DNA of 12,807 nt from JBAWAP01 sp049589355 (lineage in GTDB: Bacteria > Chloroflexota > Anaerolineae > VGOG01): contig JBAWAP010000220.1 in NCBI GenBank assembly GCA_049589355.1, forward strand, positions 1-12,807, read 5' to 3'. Within the stretch, counting starts at the first letter, position 1, and every line of letters starts with the position of its first letter. This document shows positions 6,228 to 12,807 of this stretch, one piece after another. Made by a program: the position numbers and the translations under genes. The notes below the pieces were generated by a model. That model made no database searches and was not told where the DNA came from. It saw nothing but the letters and a program-made list of their open reading frames with translations.

Positions 6228-7179
6228 ATCCGAAGTTCAGAATGCCCTCGATGCCCACTCGCCTCTCGTGGCCCTGGAGTCCGCCCTGATCTCTCATGGG
6301 CTGCCCTATCCGCAGAACCTGGAGACGGCACAGGCGCTGGAACAGGCAGTGCGAGAGAACGGAGCAGTTCCGGCGACGATTGCGGTCATCGAAGGGAAGA
6401 TCAGGGTGGGGCTGACAGAGTGGGAGCTGGAGCGGCTGGCTATGGGGAAGGACGTTCGCAAGGTCAGCCGGCGAGACCTGCCCATCGCGGTGGCGCAGGT
6501 TGAGCATGGGGCAACGACGGCGGCAGCGACGATGTACGTCGCCGCCTTGGCCGGCATTGAGGTCCTGGCCACCGGGGGCATCGGCGGGGTACACCGGCCA
6601 GTAGTCAGTAGTCAGATGTCAGTAGTCAGACAGACCGATGAGGATCTGACTACTGACTACTGGGTACTGGCTACTGATATTTCGGCCGACCTACCCGAGC
6701 TAGCCCAGACTCGCGTGGCCGTGGTCTGCTCGGGAGCCAAGTCCATCCTCGACCTTCCGCTCACTCTGGAGTGGCTGGAGACCCACGGCGTGCCTGTCCT
6801 GGGTTACAGGACCGGTGAGTTCCCCGCTTTCTACTCTCGCGAAAGTGGCTTGCCGGTGGACGCCCGCGTGGACACTCCCCAGGAAGCGGCCAGGATCATT
6901 CGCACGAAGTGGGCGCTGGGGCTGGGGGGGGGCGTGCTGGTGACAGTGCCCGTGCCTGAGGAGGCTGAGCTACCCCGCGAGCTCGCCGAGAAAGCCATCG
7001 AGCGAGCCCTGGCAGCGGCCGAGGAGCAAGGGGTGAAGGGCAAGGCCCTGACCCCCTTCCTTCTGAGCCAGGTCGCCCGCATCACCGAGGGCAGGAGCTT
7101 GGCGGCTAACGTCGCCCTGTTGAGGAACAACGTTGCCGTGGCAGCGCGGATTGCAAAAGCGCTGAAGGAGGCGCGATGA
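6205..7179 (+). CDS. psuG: Pseudouridine-5'-phosphate glycosidase with repeat-derived insertion
   Basis: PsuG reversibly splits pseudouridine 5'-phosphate into uracil and ribose 5-phosphate in pseudouridine salvage. The 324-residue product carries the family landmarks: PLVALESALISHGLPYPQN (20-38, catalytic Glu at 25), RKVSRRDL (85-92), ATGGIGGVHR, DISADL (158-163, metal site) and CSGAKSILD (175-183) with the lysine that forms the sugar adduct. The C-terminal half is complete, including the KALTPFLL segment and NVALLRNN. Between GGIGGVHR (ending 131) and DISADL there are 26 residues, where the family has about 7. The extra 19 or so come from a heptamer repeat (6599-6677). The ATG lies inside the end of the PAS-GGDEF gene, with GGAGG only three bases before it. 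No pseudouridine kinase (psuK) gene is nearby. Confidence 0.92.
   Translation: MHSILEIRSEVQNALDAHSPLVALESALISHGLPYPQNLETAQALEQAVRENGAVPATIAVIEGKIRVGLTEWELERLAMGKDVRKVSRRDLPIAVAQVEHGATTAAATMYVAALAGIEVLATGGIGGVHRPVVSSQMSVVRQTDEDLTTDYWVLATDISADLPELAQTRVAVVCSGAKSILDLPLTLEWLETHGVPVLGYRTGEFPAFYSRESGLPVDARVDTPQEAARIIRTKWALGLGGGVLVTVPVPEEAELPRELAEKAIERALAAAEEQGVKGKALTPFLLSQVARITEGRSLAANVALLRNNVAVAARIAKALKEAR
6599..6677 (+). repeat. Heptamer-repeat palindrome inserted in frame in psuG
   Basis: The left arm consists of 7-base units CAGTAGT, CAGTAGT, CAGATGT, CAGTAGT, CAGA (6599-6630). The right arm has complementary units CTGACTA, CTGACTA, CTGGGTA, CTGGCTA, CTGA (6646-6677). The inner 13 bp pair perfectly (6618-6630 with 6645-6657) around a 14-base loop. 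All of it is translated as part of PsuG residues 132-157 without a stop. The unit length recalls the short tandem heptamer repeats of cyanobacteria, but the sequence class here is not one I can name. Confidence 0.85.
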
Positions 7180-7835
7180 GATCGGACTGGCTAGCTTTGA
7201 TCATCTCGTATGTCTACGTCTTCGCCATGATCGGGGTCGGCGAGGGCCTGCGCCAGTGGCGGGGCTACTCCACGGAGTTCACCCGCAAGTTCATTCACAT
7301 CGCCGTGGGCTTATGGGCCTTCGGCATGGTGCTCCTCTTCCAGCACTGGTACTTCGCCATCATTCCTCCCCTCTCCTTCGTGCTCCTCAATTACATTTCC
7401 TATCGCGGAGAGATCTTCAAATCTGTGGAGACGGGCGAAAAGGGCAACCTGGGTACGGTCTACTTCCCCATCTCCTTTGCCATCATCATCTGTCTCTTGT
7501 GGGAGAGGCCTAACCTGCTGGTGGCCAGTCTGATGCCGATGGCCTGGGGGGATGGATTAGCGGCTGTTCTGGGCCGGCGTTACGGCCAGCGAAAGTACAG
7601 CATCCTGGGCTCCACCCGGTCCATGGAGGGCTCGCTGGTCATGTTCCTCTTCAGTTGGGTATCAGTCTTCTTGGCCCTTTTGCTCCTGCCGCCTCTCGGC
7701 TGGCAAACGAGTTTGCTTTACTCTCTTGCCCTGGCTGTCTTCGCCACTATAGTCGAGGCTCTCTCCCCCTGGCACATTGATAACCTGACCGTGTCCTTCT
7801 TCTCCGCCGCCTTGCTTTACCTGATAGCAAAGTGA
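7176..7835 (+). CDS. VTE5/SEC59/DGK1-family membrane kinase or CTP transferase
   Basis: The 219-residue integral membrane protein has about six or seven hydrophobic segments. Members of this family use CTP to phosphorylate lipid alcohols (phytol, dolichol, diacylglycerol) and are related to phosphatidate cytidylyltransferase. Family landmarks are RKFIHIAVG (37-45), GEKGNLGTVYFPIS (87-100), AWGDGLAAVLGRRYG (123-137), GSTRSMEGSLVMF (145-157) and ALSPWHIDNLTV (195-206). Their order and spacing match phytol-kinase-like proteins. The ATG overlaps the psuG stop (ATGA), so the two are probably translated together. The exact substrate cannot be told from sequence. A prenol or lipid-alcohol kinase is the best guess, and older databases would call it phosphatidate cytidylyltransferase. 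Confidence 0.85.
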   Translation: MRSDWLALIISYVYVFAMIGVGEGLRQWRGYSTEFTRKFIHIAVGLWAFGMVLLFQHWYFAIIPPLSFVLLNYISYRGEIFKSVETGEKGNLGTVYFPISFAIIICLLWERPNLLVASLMPMAWGDGLAAVLGRRYGQRKYSILGSTRSMEGSLVMFLFSWVSVFLALLLLPPLGWQTSLLYSLALAVFATIVEALSPWHIDNLTVSFFSAALLYLIAK

Positions 7836-7933
7836 TCTCCCTGGACCAACAAGACAGGTACCGAGAGCTATACCGCACGCTGAGGCCCACTTTGGCAGGA
7901 TTAGCGGATCAAGTGACTTGGACTGAGGAATAA
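7832..7933 (+). pseudogene. Truncated 33-residue ORF coupled to the membrane kinase gene
   Basis: A GTG at 7832 overlaps the stop of the upstream gene (GTGA) and opens a frame that ends at TAA 7931-7933. The product starts M-I-S-L-D-Q-Q-D-R-Y and continues RELYRTLRPT. It resembles the N-terminal helix of some class I SAM-dependent methyltransferases, but the similarity is too short to be sure. With the terminator only 36 bases further on, it is best read as the remaining start of a third operon gene that lost its body, or as a very small protein. Confidence 0.35.
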
Positions 7934-7969
7934 TCTGTAGATGCTGCACATCCCCGTTCTGAACTAACA

Positions 7970-8007
7970 AAAACACCGGAGAGAACGACGGTTCCCTCCG
8001 GTGTTTT
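7970..8007. terminator. Bidirectional rho-independent terminator
   Basis: AAAACACCGGAG (7970-7981) pairs perfectly with CTCCGGTGTTTT (7996-8007). The loop holds an inner GAAC/GTTC pairing. Each strand ends in a T run after the GC-rich stem, so one structure can stop both the forward psuG operon and the reverse clpC transcript, which converge here. Confidence 0.9.
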
Positions 8008-8027
8008 GATTGGCCAACAGCTTTAAC

Positions 8028-10523
8028 TCACATTCCCTGTTCGACCAGGACTTCCTCTTTGGCGAAAACCGCTTCCTCGACCGGGATTCCTTTCTTGGTA
8101 AAGGTCAACCCTCCCTCACCGACATCTATGACCACGGTATCGCCCGATTGGAAGATACCGTTCAGCAGTTGTACAGATAGAGGGCTCTCCACCCGCCGTT
8201 GCAAGGTGCGCTTGAGAGGGCGAGCTCCAAACTGAGGATCGTAACCCTCCTTGGCCAACCACTCCCGCGCTGCTTCGGTCAACTCTATGGTCAAACCCTG
8301 TTCAGCAAGGCGGGCGCTGATCTCCTTCATCTGGAGATCAACGATCTGCTTTACCTGCTCCGGGCTCAAGGTGTGGAAGATGATGATCTCGTCAATGCGG
8401 TTCAGGAACTCGGGACGGAAGGTCTTCTTGAGGTCCTCCTTTATCTTCTGGTGTGCTTCTTTCTCATCGGAAGTCTCTGACTCCCCCGGCCTCAGAAAAC
8501 CAAGGGTAGCCCCCTTCTGGGCAAACTCCGTGCCGATGTTGGAGGTCATGATGACCACTGTGTTGCGGAAATCAACGATGTGACCCTGTCCGTCGGTCAG
8601 GCGCCCGTCCTCCATGATCTGCAGCAAAGCGTTCCACACGTCGGGATGGGCCTTCTCGATCTCGTCGAAGAGGACAGCCTGGTAAGGCCGCCTCCGCACC
8701 GCTTCGGTGAGCTGTCCTCCCTCCTCGTAGCCCACATATCCAGGGGGAGCGCCAAAGAGCCGGGACACGGTGTGGCGCTCCTGGTACTCGCTCATATCTA
8801 TGCGTACCAGGGCCTCCTCGTCGTCGAAGAGGAACCAGGCCAGCGTCTTAGCGAGTTCCGTCTTGCCTACCCCCGATGGGCCAAGGAATATGAAGCTACC
8901 GATGGGCCGCTTGGGGTCCTTTAAGCCGCTTCTTGCCCTACGGATGGCATCGGAGACGGCGTTTACCGCCTCATCCTGGCCGACGATTCGCTCGTGCAAA
9001 CTCTCCTCCATCTTCAGGAGCTTTTCGGCCTCGGTTTCCATCAGATTGTGCACCGGGATTCCCGTCCAGCTAGCGACTACCTGAGCGATGTCTTCCTCGT
9101 CCACCACCTCATCCAGGTTCATCTCCTGTCGCCAGGCATCGCGTTTGGCGTTGAATTCCGTCTCCAACTGCAGGCGCTCGCTCTTGAAACTGGCCGCCCG
9201 CTCGTAGTCCCGAGCTGCCCAAGCGGCCTCCTCCTCGGTGATCAACTTTTGCAGCTCGGCCTTCATGGTCTTGAGTTCTGGCGGCATGCTGTAGATAGCA
9301 ACGCGTAGCTTTGCCGCCGCCTCGTCCATAAGGTCTACGGCCTTGTCGGGGAGACGCCGGTCCGTCACGTAGCGCTGGGAGAACCGGGAGGCCGCCACCA
9401 GGGCCTCGTCGGCAAAGGTGACTTTGTGATGGGCTTCGTAGCGGTCACGAAGCCCCCTCAGCATCTCGATGGTCTCCTCAACGGTGGGCTCCTCCACGTA
9501 GACAGGAGCGAAGCGTCTCTCCAGAGCAGTATCCCGCTCGATGTACTTGCGGTAGTCGTCCAGAGTGGTGGCCCCGACGCATTGCAGCTCCCCCCGGGCC
9601 AGGGCGGGCTTCATCATGCTAGAGGCGTCAAGAGCCCCTGAGGCGGCACCAGCTCCGACCACGTTGTGCACCTCATCAATGAAGAGGATGATCTCCCCCT
9701 CGGCCCGCTGGATTTCTTCGATGGCTGCTTTCAGGCGCTCCTCGAAATCGCCCCGAAAGCGGGAGCCAGCTACCATGGCTGCCAGATCCAAGGAGACGAC
9801 TCGCTTGCCCATCAGTATCTCAGGCACGTCGTCTTCGGCGATCTTCTGGGCCAATCCTTCGACAATGGCTGTCTTCCCCACCCCGGCCTCGCCGATGAGA
9901 ACCGGGTTGTTCTTGGTGCGCCGTGACAGCACCTGAATGACCCGCAGAATCTCCTTGTCGCGGCCAATGACCGGATCCAGTTTTCCTTCCCTGGCCAACT
10001 GAGTCAGGTCACGGCTATATTTTTCGAGGACGCGGTAGCGGCTCTCGGCGAACTGATCGGTCACCCGTTGCCCCCCGCGCACTTCTTTGATGGCTTCGTG
10101 GATGCGGTCTTTGGTAACGCCGTAGTCGCCCAGAATGCGAGCCACTGGCGTGCCCCGCTCGCTGGCGATGGCCAAGAAGATGTGCTCAGTCGAGATGTAC
10201 TCGTCCTTGAGCTTGCTGGCCTCCTCGTTAGCCAAATCTATGACCCGCTTGAGGCGGGGGGTGATAAACACCTGGCCTGTCCCGCCGCCGTAGATGGCGA
10301 CCTTGGGGCTGGCCTTCAACACGCCGTCCAGACGACTTTTCACGGTCTCGATGTTCACCCCCAGCTTCTCCAGGATCTGGGGGATGACGCCCTCCGGCTG
10401 CTCCAGGAGAGCGAGCAGCATGTGCTCGGTGTCCACCTGGTTATGGCTGTAGCGCTGCAATATCTCATACGACCGAGTGGCCGCATCCAGCGCCCGCTCG
10501 GTGAAACGGTCAAATCTCATCAT
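8028..10523 (-). CDS. clpC: ATP-dependent unfoldase ClpC
   Basis: This 831-residue HSP100 AAA+ protein would unfold substrates and feed them to ClpP in the cytoplasm. The Clp N-domain with its two repeats covers about 1-145. AAA-1 follows with Walker A GEAGVGKT (211-218) and Walker B IILFIDE (278-284). The short middle region has a UVR-like helix (YERAASFKSERLQLE, 440-454) in place of the long ClpB coiled coil. AAA-2 has Walker A GPSGVGKT (548-555), VLFDEIE near 617, and the sensor-2 GARPLKR. An L-G-F tripeptide (674-676) sits where ClpP-binding loops occur, and with the short middle domain this identifies ClpC over ClpB. AGAGGTGG precedes the first of two ATGs. A 79-residue gene lies 69 bases upstream on the same strand. 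No CIRCE element is visible. Confidence 0.93.
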   Translation of the reverse strand: MMRFDRFTERALDAATRSYEILQRYSHNQVDTEHMLLALLEQPEGVIPQILEKLGVNIETVKSRLDGVLKASPKVAIYGGGTGQVFITPRLKRVIDLANEEASKLKDEYISTEHIFLAIASERGTPVARILGDYGVTKDRIHEAIKEVRGGQRVTDQFAESRYRVLEKYSRDLTQLAREGKLDPVIGRDKEILRVIQVLSRRTKNNPVLIGEAGVGKTAIVEGLAQKIAEDDVPEILMGKRVVSLDLAAMVAGSRFRGDFEERLKAAIEEIQRAEGEIILFIDEVHNVVGAGAASGALDASSMMKPALARGELQCVGATTLDDYRKYIERDTALERRFAPVYVEEPTVEETIEMLRGLRDRYEAHHKVTFADEALVAASRFSQRYVTDRRLPDKAVDLMDEAAAKLRVAIYSMPPELKTMKAELQKLITEEEAAWAARDYERAASFKSERLQLETEFNAKRDAWRQEMNLDEVVDEEDIAQVVASWTGIPVHNLMETEAEKLLKMEESLHERIVGQDEAVNAVSDAIRRARSGLKDPKRPIGSFIFLGPSGVGKTELAKTLAWFLFDDEEALVRIDMSEYQERHTVSRLFGAPPGYVGYEEGGQLTEAVRRRPYQAVLFDEIEKAHPDVWNALLQIMEDGRLTDGQGHIVDFRNTVVIMTSNIGTEFAQKGATLGFLRPGESETSDEKEAHQKIKEDLKKTFRPEFLNRIDEIIIFHTLSPEQVKQIVDLQMKEISARLAEQGLTIELTEAAREWLAKEGYDPQFGARPLKRTLQRRVESPLSVQLLNGIFQSGDTVVIDVGEGGLTFTKKGIPVEEAVFAKEEVLVEQGM

Positions 10524-10592
10524 GGTTAATCCACCTCTTCAAAAGAGTCATAAGGTAACTAGACAGGATAAGCCATGCCTGGTTGGACATGC

Positions 10593-10832
10593 CTATGGAT
10601 AGGCTGCCGGCTGAAGGCTACGTGAGAGGGAATCCGCCAAGACACGCTCTGTGTCCTGTGGTAAGTCAATCAGCACGAAGTAACTGGCAGGATATAGATA
10701 GTCTTCGCCACTCTCATCAATGATGCGCAAATCCCCATCCGCAGCGGCATCGTCATCAGGCAGCACCCGATAAATCTTGTGTAGCTCCAAGGATGCTGGA
10801 TACCCTGAATTGTCAACACAAATGGCAAACAT
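10593..10832 (-). CDS. Conserved small acidic protein between clpB and clpC
   Basis: The 79-residue protein has no signal peptide or membrane segment. Residues 1-55 (MFAICVDNSGYPASLELHKI, YRVLPDDDAAADGDLRIIDE, SGEDYLYPASYFVLIDLP) alternate short beta strands with turns, suggesting a small SH3-like barrel. The tail is a short helix. I recall similar proteins of about this size in several bacterial phyla, none with a known function. The match of the very first residues to that pattern fixes the ATG at 10832. A strong promoter lies so close that the mRNA would have only about six leader bases. It probably co-transcribes with clpC, so an accessory or adaptor role is possible, but nothing in the sequence proves it. 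Confidence 0.7.
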   Translation of the reverse strand: MFAICVDNSGYPASLELHKIYRVLPDDDAAADGDLRIIDESGEDYLYPASYFVLIDLPQDTERVLADSLSRSLQPAAYP

Positions 10833-10845
10833 AGGACCTACCCTA

Positions 10846-10874
10846 ATTATACTTCACTCACCCCTTTTTGACAA
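10846..10874 (-). promoter_or_regulatory. Promoter for the small protein gene and probably clpC
   Basis: On the reverse strand TTGTCA (10874-10869) and TATAAT (10851-10846) are separated by 17 bases. Only 13 bases separate the -10 box from the ATG at 10832, so a start 6-7 bases downstream of the box would give a nearly leaderless mRNA. The promoter lies between the clpB 3' end and the small gene, and clpC has no comparable promoter in its own 69-base upstream gap. Confidence 0.7.
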
Positions 10875-10888
10875 ACAGCTCTTGTGGA

Positions 10889-10960
10889 AATGAGTAACGA
10901 GGTAATGAGTAACGAGTCAACGAGCTACCCGTTACCTCATTGACCCGTTGCCTCATCACC
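10889..10960. repeat. Imperfect palindromic repeat overlapping the clpB 3' end
   Basis: The left half repeats a 15-base unit (AATGAGTAACGAGGT, then AATGAGTAACGAGTC, then AACGAG). The right half (10925-10960) is its imperfect complement, reading on the reverse strand as ATGAGGCAACGGGTC followed by AATGAGGTAACGGGT. The two halves can fold into a long hairpin at the end of the clpB transcript, without a T run. The reverse-strand sequence at 10937-10960 encodes the last seven ClpB residues (GDEATGQ) and the stop codon. Confidence 0.75.
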
Positions 10961-12807
10961 TAATTTTTCAAACACCAGTTCGCCGTCCCTCGCGTCCACC
11001 AGCACGGTGTCCCCATCTTTGAACTCGCCCTGCAGAATCTTCAGGGCCAAGGGATCCTGGAGCTCCCGCTGGATGGTTCGCTTGAGGGGACGAGCACCGT
11101 AGACAAGATCGTAACCTTTCTCGGCTAAGTAGCGCTTGGCCCCTCCAGTCAGTTCTAAGCCAACCTTGCGCTCTGCCAGGAGCCCCTGTAGCCGCTCCAA
11201 TTGGATGTCCACAATCCGCACCAGGTCTTCCATGGTCAGGGAGTGGAAGACGATGGTCTCGTCAATACGATTCAGGAACTCAGGACTGAAGTGGCGGTTT
11301 AGCTCCTCCAGTACCTTCCCTTTGGCCGCCTCAGGCCCCAGTTCCTTGATCCAGTGCCCACCTACGTTGGAGGTCATGATGACCACAGCGTTCTTGAAGT
11401 TAACCGTGCGCCCATGACCGTCGGTGAGGCGGCCGTCGTCCAGGATCTGCAAGAGGGCGTTGAAGACCTCGGGATGGGCCTTCTCGATTTCATCGAACAG
11501 AACTACCGAGTAGGGGCGACGACGCACAGCCTCAGTCAACTGGCCACCCTCCTCGTAGCCCACGTAACCGGGCGGCGCCCCGATCATACGGGCCACGGTG
11601 TGGCGCTCCTGGTACTCGCTCATATCCAGGCGGATCATGGCCTCCTCGTCGTCGAAGAGGAACTCGGCCAAGGCCCGACCCAGTTCCGTCTTGCCCACGC
11701 CGGTGGGACCCAGGAAAATGAAGCTGCCGATGGGCCTATTGGGATCCTGCAGGCCAGCACGGGCGCGGCGTACTGCATTGGCGACAGCGGATATGGCTTC
11801 GTCTTGCCCCACCACCCGGCGGTGCAAACGCTCCTCCATGTGGAGCAGTTTCTGTATCTCCCCTTCCATCAGGCGCGAAGCGGGGATGCCCGTCCACTTG
11901 AAGACTACCTCGGCCACATCCTCAGCCTCCACCTCTTCCTTGAGCATGCGGTGATCCTTCTGCAGCTCCTTCAAACGGCTTTCCTGCTCCTTGAGCTGAG
12001 CTTCCAACTCCCGCAGGGTGCCGTAGCGCAACCGGGCTGCTTCCTCCAGATCAGCCCGCCTCTCGGCCTGCTCGATGTCAACCTTGGTTTGCTCTATTCT
12101 TTCCTTTGTCTGGCGGATGCCCTGGATAGCCTCCTTCTCCATCTCCCAGTGGACCTTCAAGCGGCTACTGTCCTCCCTCAGCTCAGCCAACTCCTTCTCC
12201 AACTTGGCCAGCCGCTCTCGGGAGGCCTCGTCTCGCTCCTTTTTGAGTGCCTCCCGCTCAATCTCCAGTTGCATGGTCTTGCGATCTATCTCGTCCAGTT
12301 CGGCCGGCTTGGAATCTATCTCCATGCGCAGGCGTGAGGCTGCCTCATCAATGAGGTCAATGGCCTTATCGGGAAGGAAACGGTCGGAGATGTAGCGGTG
12401 AGATAGCGTGGCCGCAGCGATGACCGCCGGGTCCTGAATACGCACGCCATGGTGTACTTCGTAGCGCTCCTTGAGGCCCCGCAGGATGGAGATGGTCTCT
12501 TCGACAGAAGGTTCATCTACGTAAACTGGCTGAAAACGCCGTTCGAGGGCGGCGTCCTTCTCAATGTGCTGACGGTACTCGTCTAGAGTGGTAGCCCCAA
12601 TGCAGTGCAGCTCTCCACGGGCCAGCATGGGCTTGAGCATGTTGCTGGCATCCATGGCTCCCTGGGCCGCTCCAGCCCCCACCACGGTGTGAAGCTCGTC
12701 AATGAAGAGGACGATCTGTCCCTCGGACTCGGTCACCTCTTTCAGGACAGCTTTGAGTCTTTCCTCGAATTCGCCACGGAATTTGCTTCCGGCGATGAGG
12801 GCTCCCA
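10937..12807 (-). CDS. clpB: Disaggregase ClpB (5' part outside the window)
   Basis: About 622 C-terminal residues of a protein usually near 860 are visible, and the frame is open to the window edge. ClpB resolubilises aggregated proteins together with DnaK. The sequence begins inside AAA-1 (GALIAGSKFRGEFEERLK, then Walker B IVLFIDE). It continues with a long charged coiled-coil middle domain, including the ADLEEAARLRYGTLRELE stretch typical of the ClpB M-domain. AAA-2 has Walker A GPTGVGKT, VLFDEIEKAHPEVFNALLQI and GARPLKR. No ClpP-binding LGF-type loop is present, and the long M-domain separates it from the ClpC downstream. The extreme C-terminus (GDEATGQ) is encoded by a palindromic repeat. 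Both chaperone genes read leftward, but the gap holds its own promoter. Confidence 0.93.
   Translation of the reverse strand, partial: GALIAGSKFRGEFEERLKAVLKEVTESEGQIVLFIDELHTVVGAGAAQGAMDASNMLKPMLARGELHCIGATTLDEYRQHIEKDAALERRFQPVYVDEPSVEETISILRGLKERYEVHHGVRIQDPAVIAAATLSHRYISDRFLPDKAIDLIDEAASRLRMEIDSKPAELDEIDRKTMQLEIEREALKKERDEASRERLAKLEKELAELREDSSRLKVHWEMEKEAIQGIRQTKERIEQTKVDIEQAERRADLEEAARLRYGTLRELEAQLKEQESRLKELQKDHRMLKEEVEAEDVAEVVFKWTGIPASRLMEGEIQKLLHMEERLHRRVVGQDEAISAVANAVRRARAGLQDPNRPIGSFIFLGPTGVGKTELGRALAEFLFDDEEAMIRLDMSEYQERHTVARMIGAPPGYVGYEEGGQLTEAVRRRPYSVVLFDEIEKAHPEVFNALLQILDDGRLTDGHGRTVNFKNAVVIMTSNVGGHWIKELGPEAAKGKVLEELNRHFSPEFLNRIDETIVFHSLTMEDLVRIVDIQLERLQGLLAERKVGLELTGGAKRYLAEKGYDLVYGARPLKRTIQRELQDPLALKILQGEFKDGDTVLVDARDGELVFEKLGDEATGQ

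Noticed and set aside
6599..6677. CRISPR-like or simple tandem array in psuG
   Set aside because: The repeats are 7-base units without spacers, arranged as an inverted pair, so this is a palindromic heptamer element and not a CRISPR.
10524..10592. CIRCE or other heat-shock operator before clpC
   Set aside because: No TTAGCACTC-N9-GAGTGCTAA-like dyad is present here or at 10833-10936.
11354..12337. 327-residue forward ORF opposite clpB
   Set aside because: It is a long mirror ORF produced by the GC-rich, strongly biased codons of clpB. The Leu/Gln/His-rich product has no domain.

Overview
The window looks like a piece of chromosome from an uncultured or environmental Chloroflexota-type bacterium. 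This is inferred from a multi-domain GAF/PAS-GGDEF sensor repertoire, adjacent ClpB and ClpC unfoldases with a small conserved protein between them, a BrnTA-like module, and heptamer-type dispersed repeats. No rRNA, tRNA or other taxonomic marker is present, so the assignment is tentative.

Left part (1-2900), accessory DNA. It opens with the end of a BrnT-like toxin gene overlapping its probable antitoxin. About 600 bases without a credible gene follow, holding a consensus-like promoter, a Shine-Dalgarno site in front of a three-codon ORF, and a 12-bp inverted repeat typical of a small mobile element. Next comes the most interesting unit. A two-gene operon (a DUF5343-like protein and a HEPN-type protein with an RNECAH motif) lies between a GTTGGGC core at 909 and a good attC-like recombination site at 2181-2252. 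The operon therefore looks like one integron-type gene cassette (910-2246) carrying a candidate toxin-antitoxin or defence pair. Beyond it are a terminator-like hairpin and the relic of a GNAT acetyltransferase.

Centre (2870-7935), forward strand. A promoter precedes a broken gene start (2983-3093) that copies the start of the PAS-GGDEF gene downstream. Then come a membrane GAF-GAF-GGDEF diguanylate cyclase, a soluble PAS-GGDEF protein with a degenerate GDDEF site, psuG (pseudouridine-5'-phosphate glycosidase), a VTE5/SEC59-type membrane lipid kinase or cytidylyltransferase, and a 33-residue truncated reading frame. The last four overlap by 4 to 23 bases and are probably translationally coupled. 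psuG contains an in-frame heptamer-repeat palindrome adding about 19 residues at a loop near the active site. A strong bidirectional terminator (7970-8007) closes this block.

Right part (8028-12807), reverse strand. This is a proteostasis block: clpB (5' end outside the window), a 79-residue conserved small protein with its own near-leaderless promoter, and clpC. A second palindromic repeat of different sequence sits at the clpB 3' end and supplies its last seven codons and stop.

Themes: palindromic repeat elements have twice become coding sequence, and a low-complexity accessory zone with a cassette-like defence candidate sits beside ordinary housekeeping and signalling genes.
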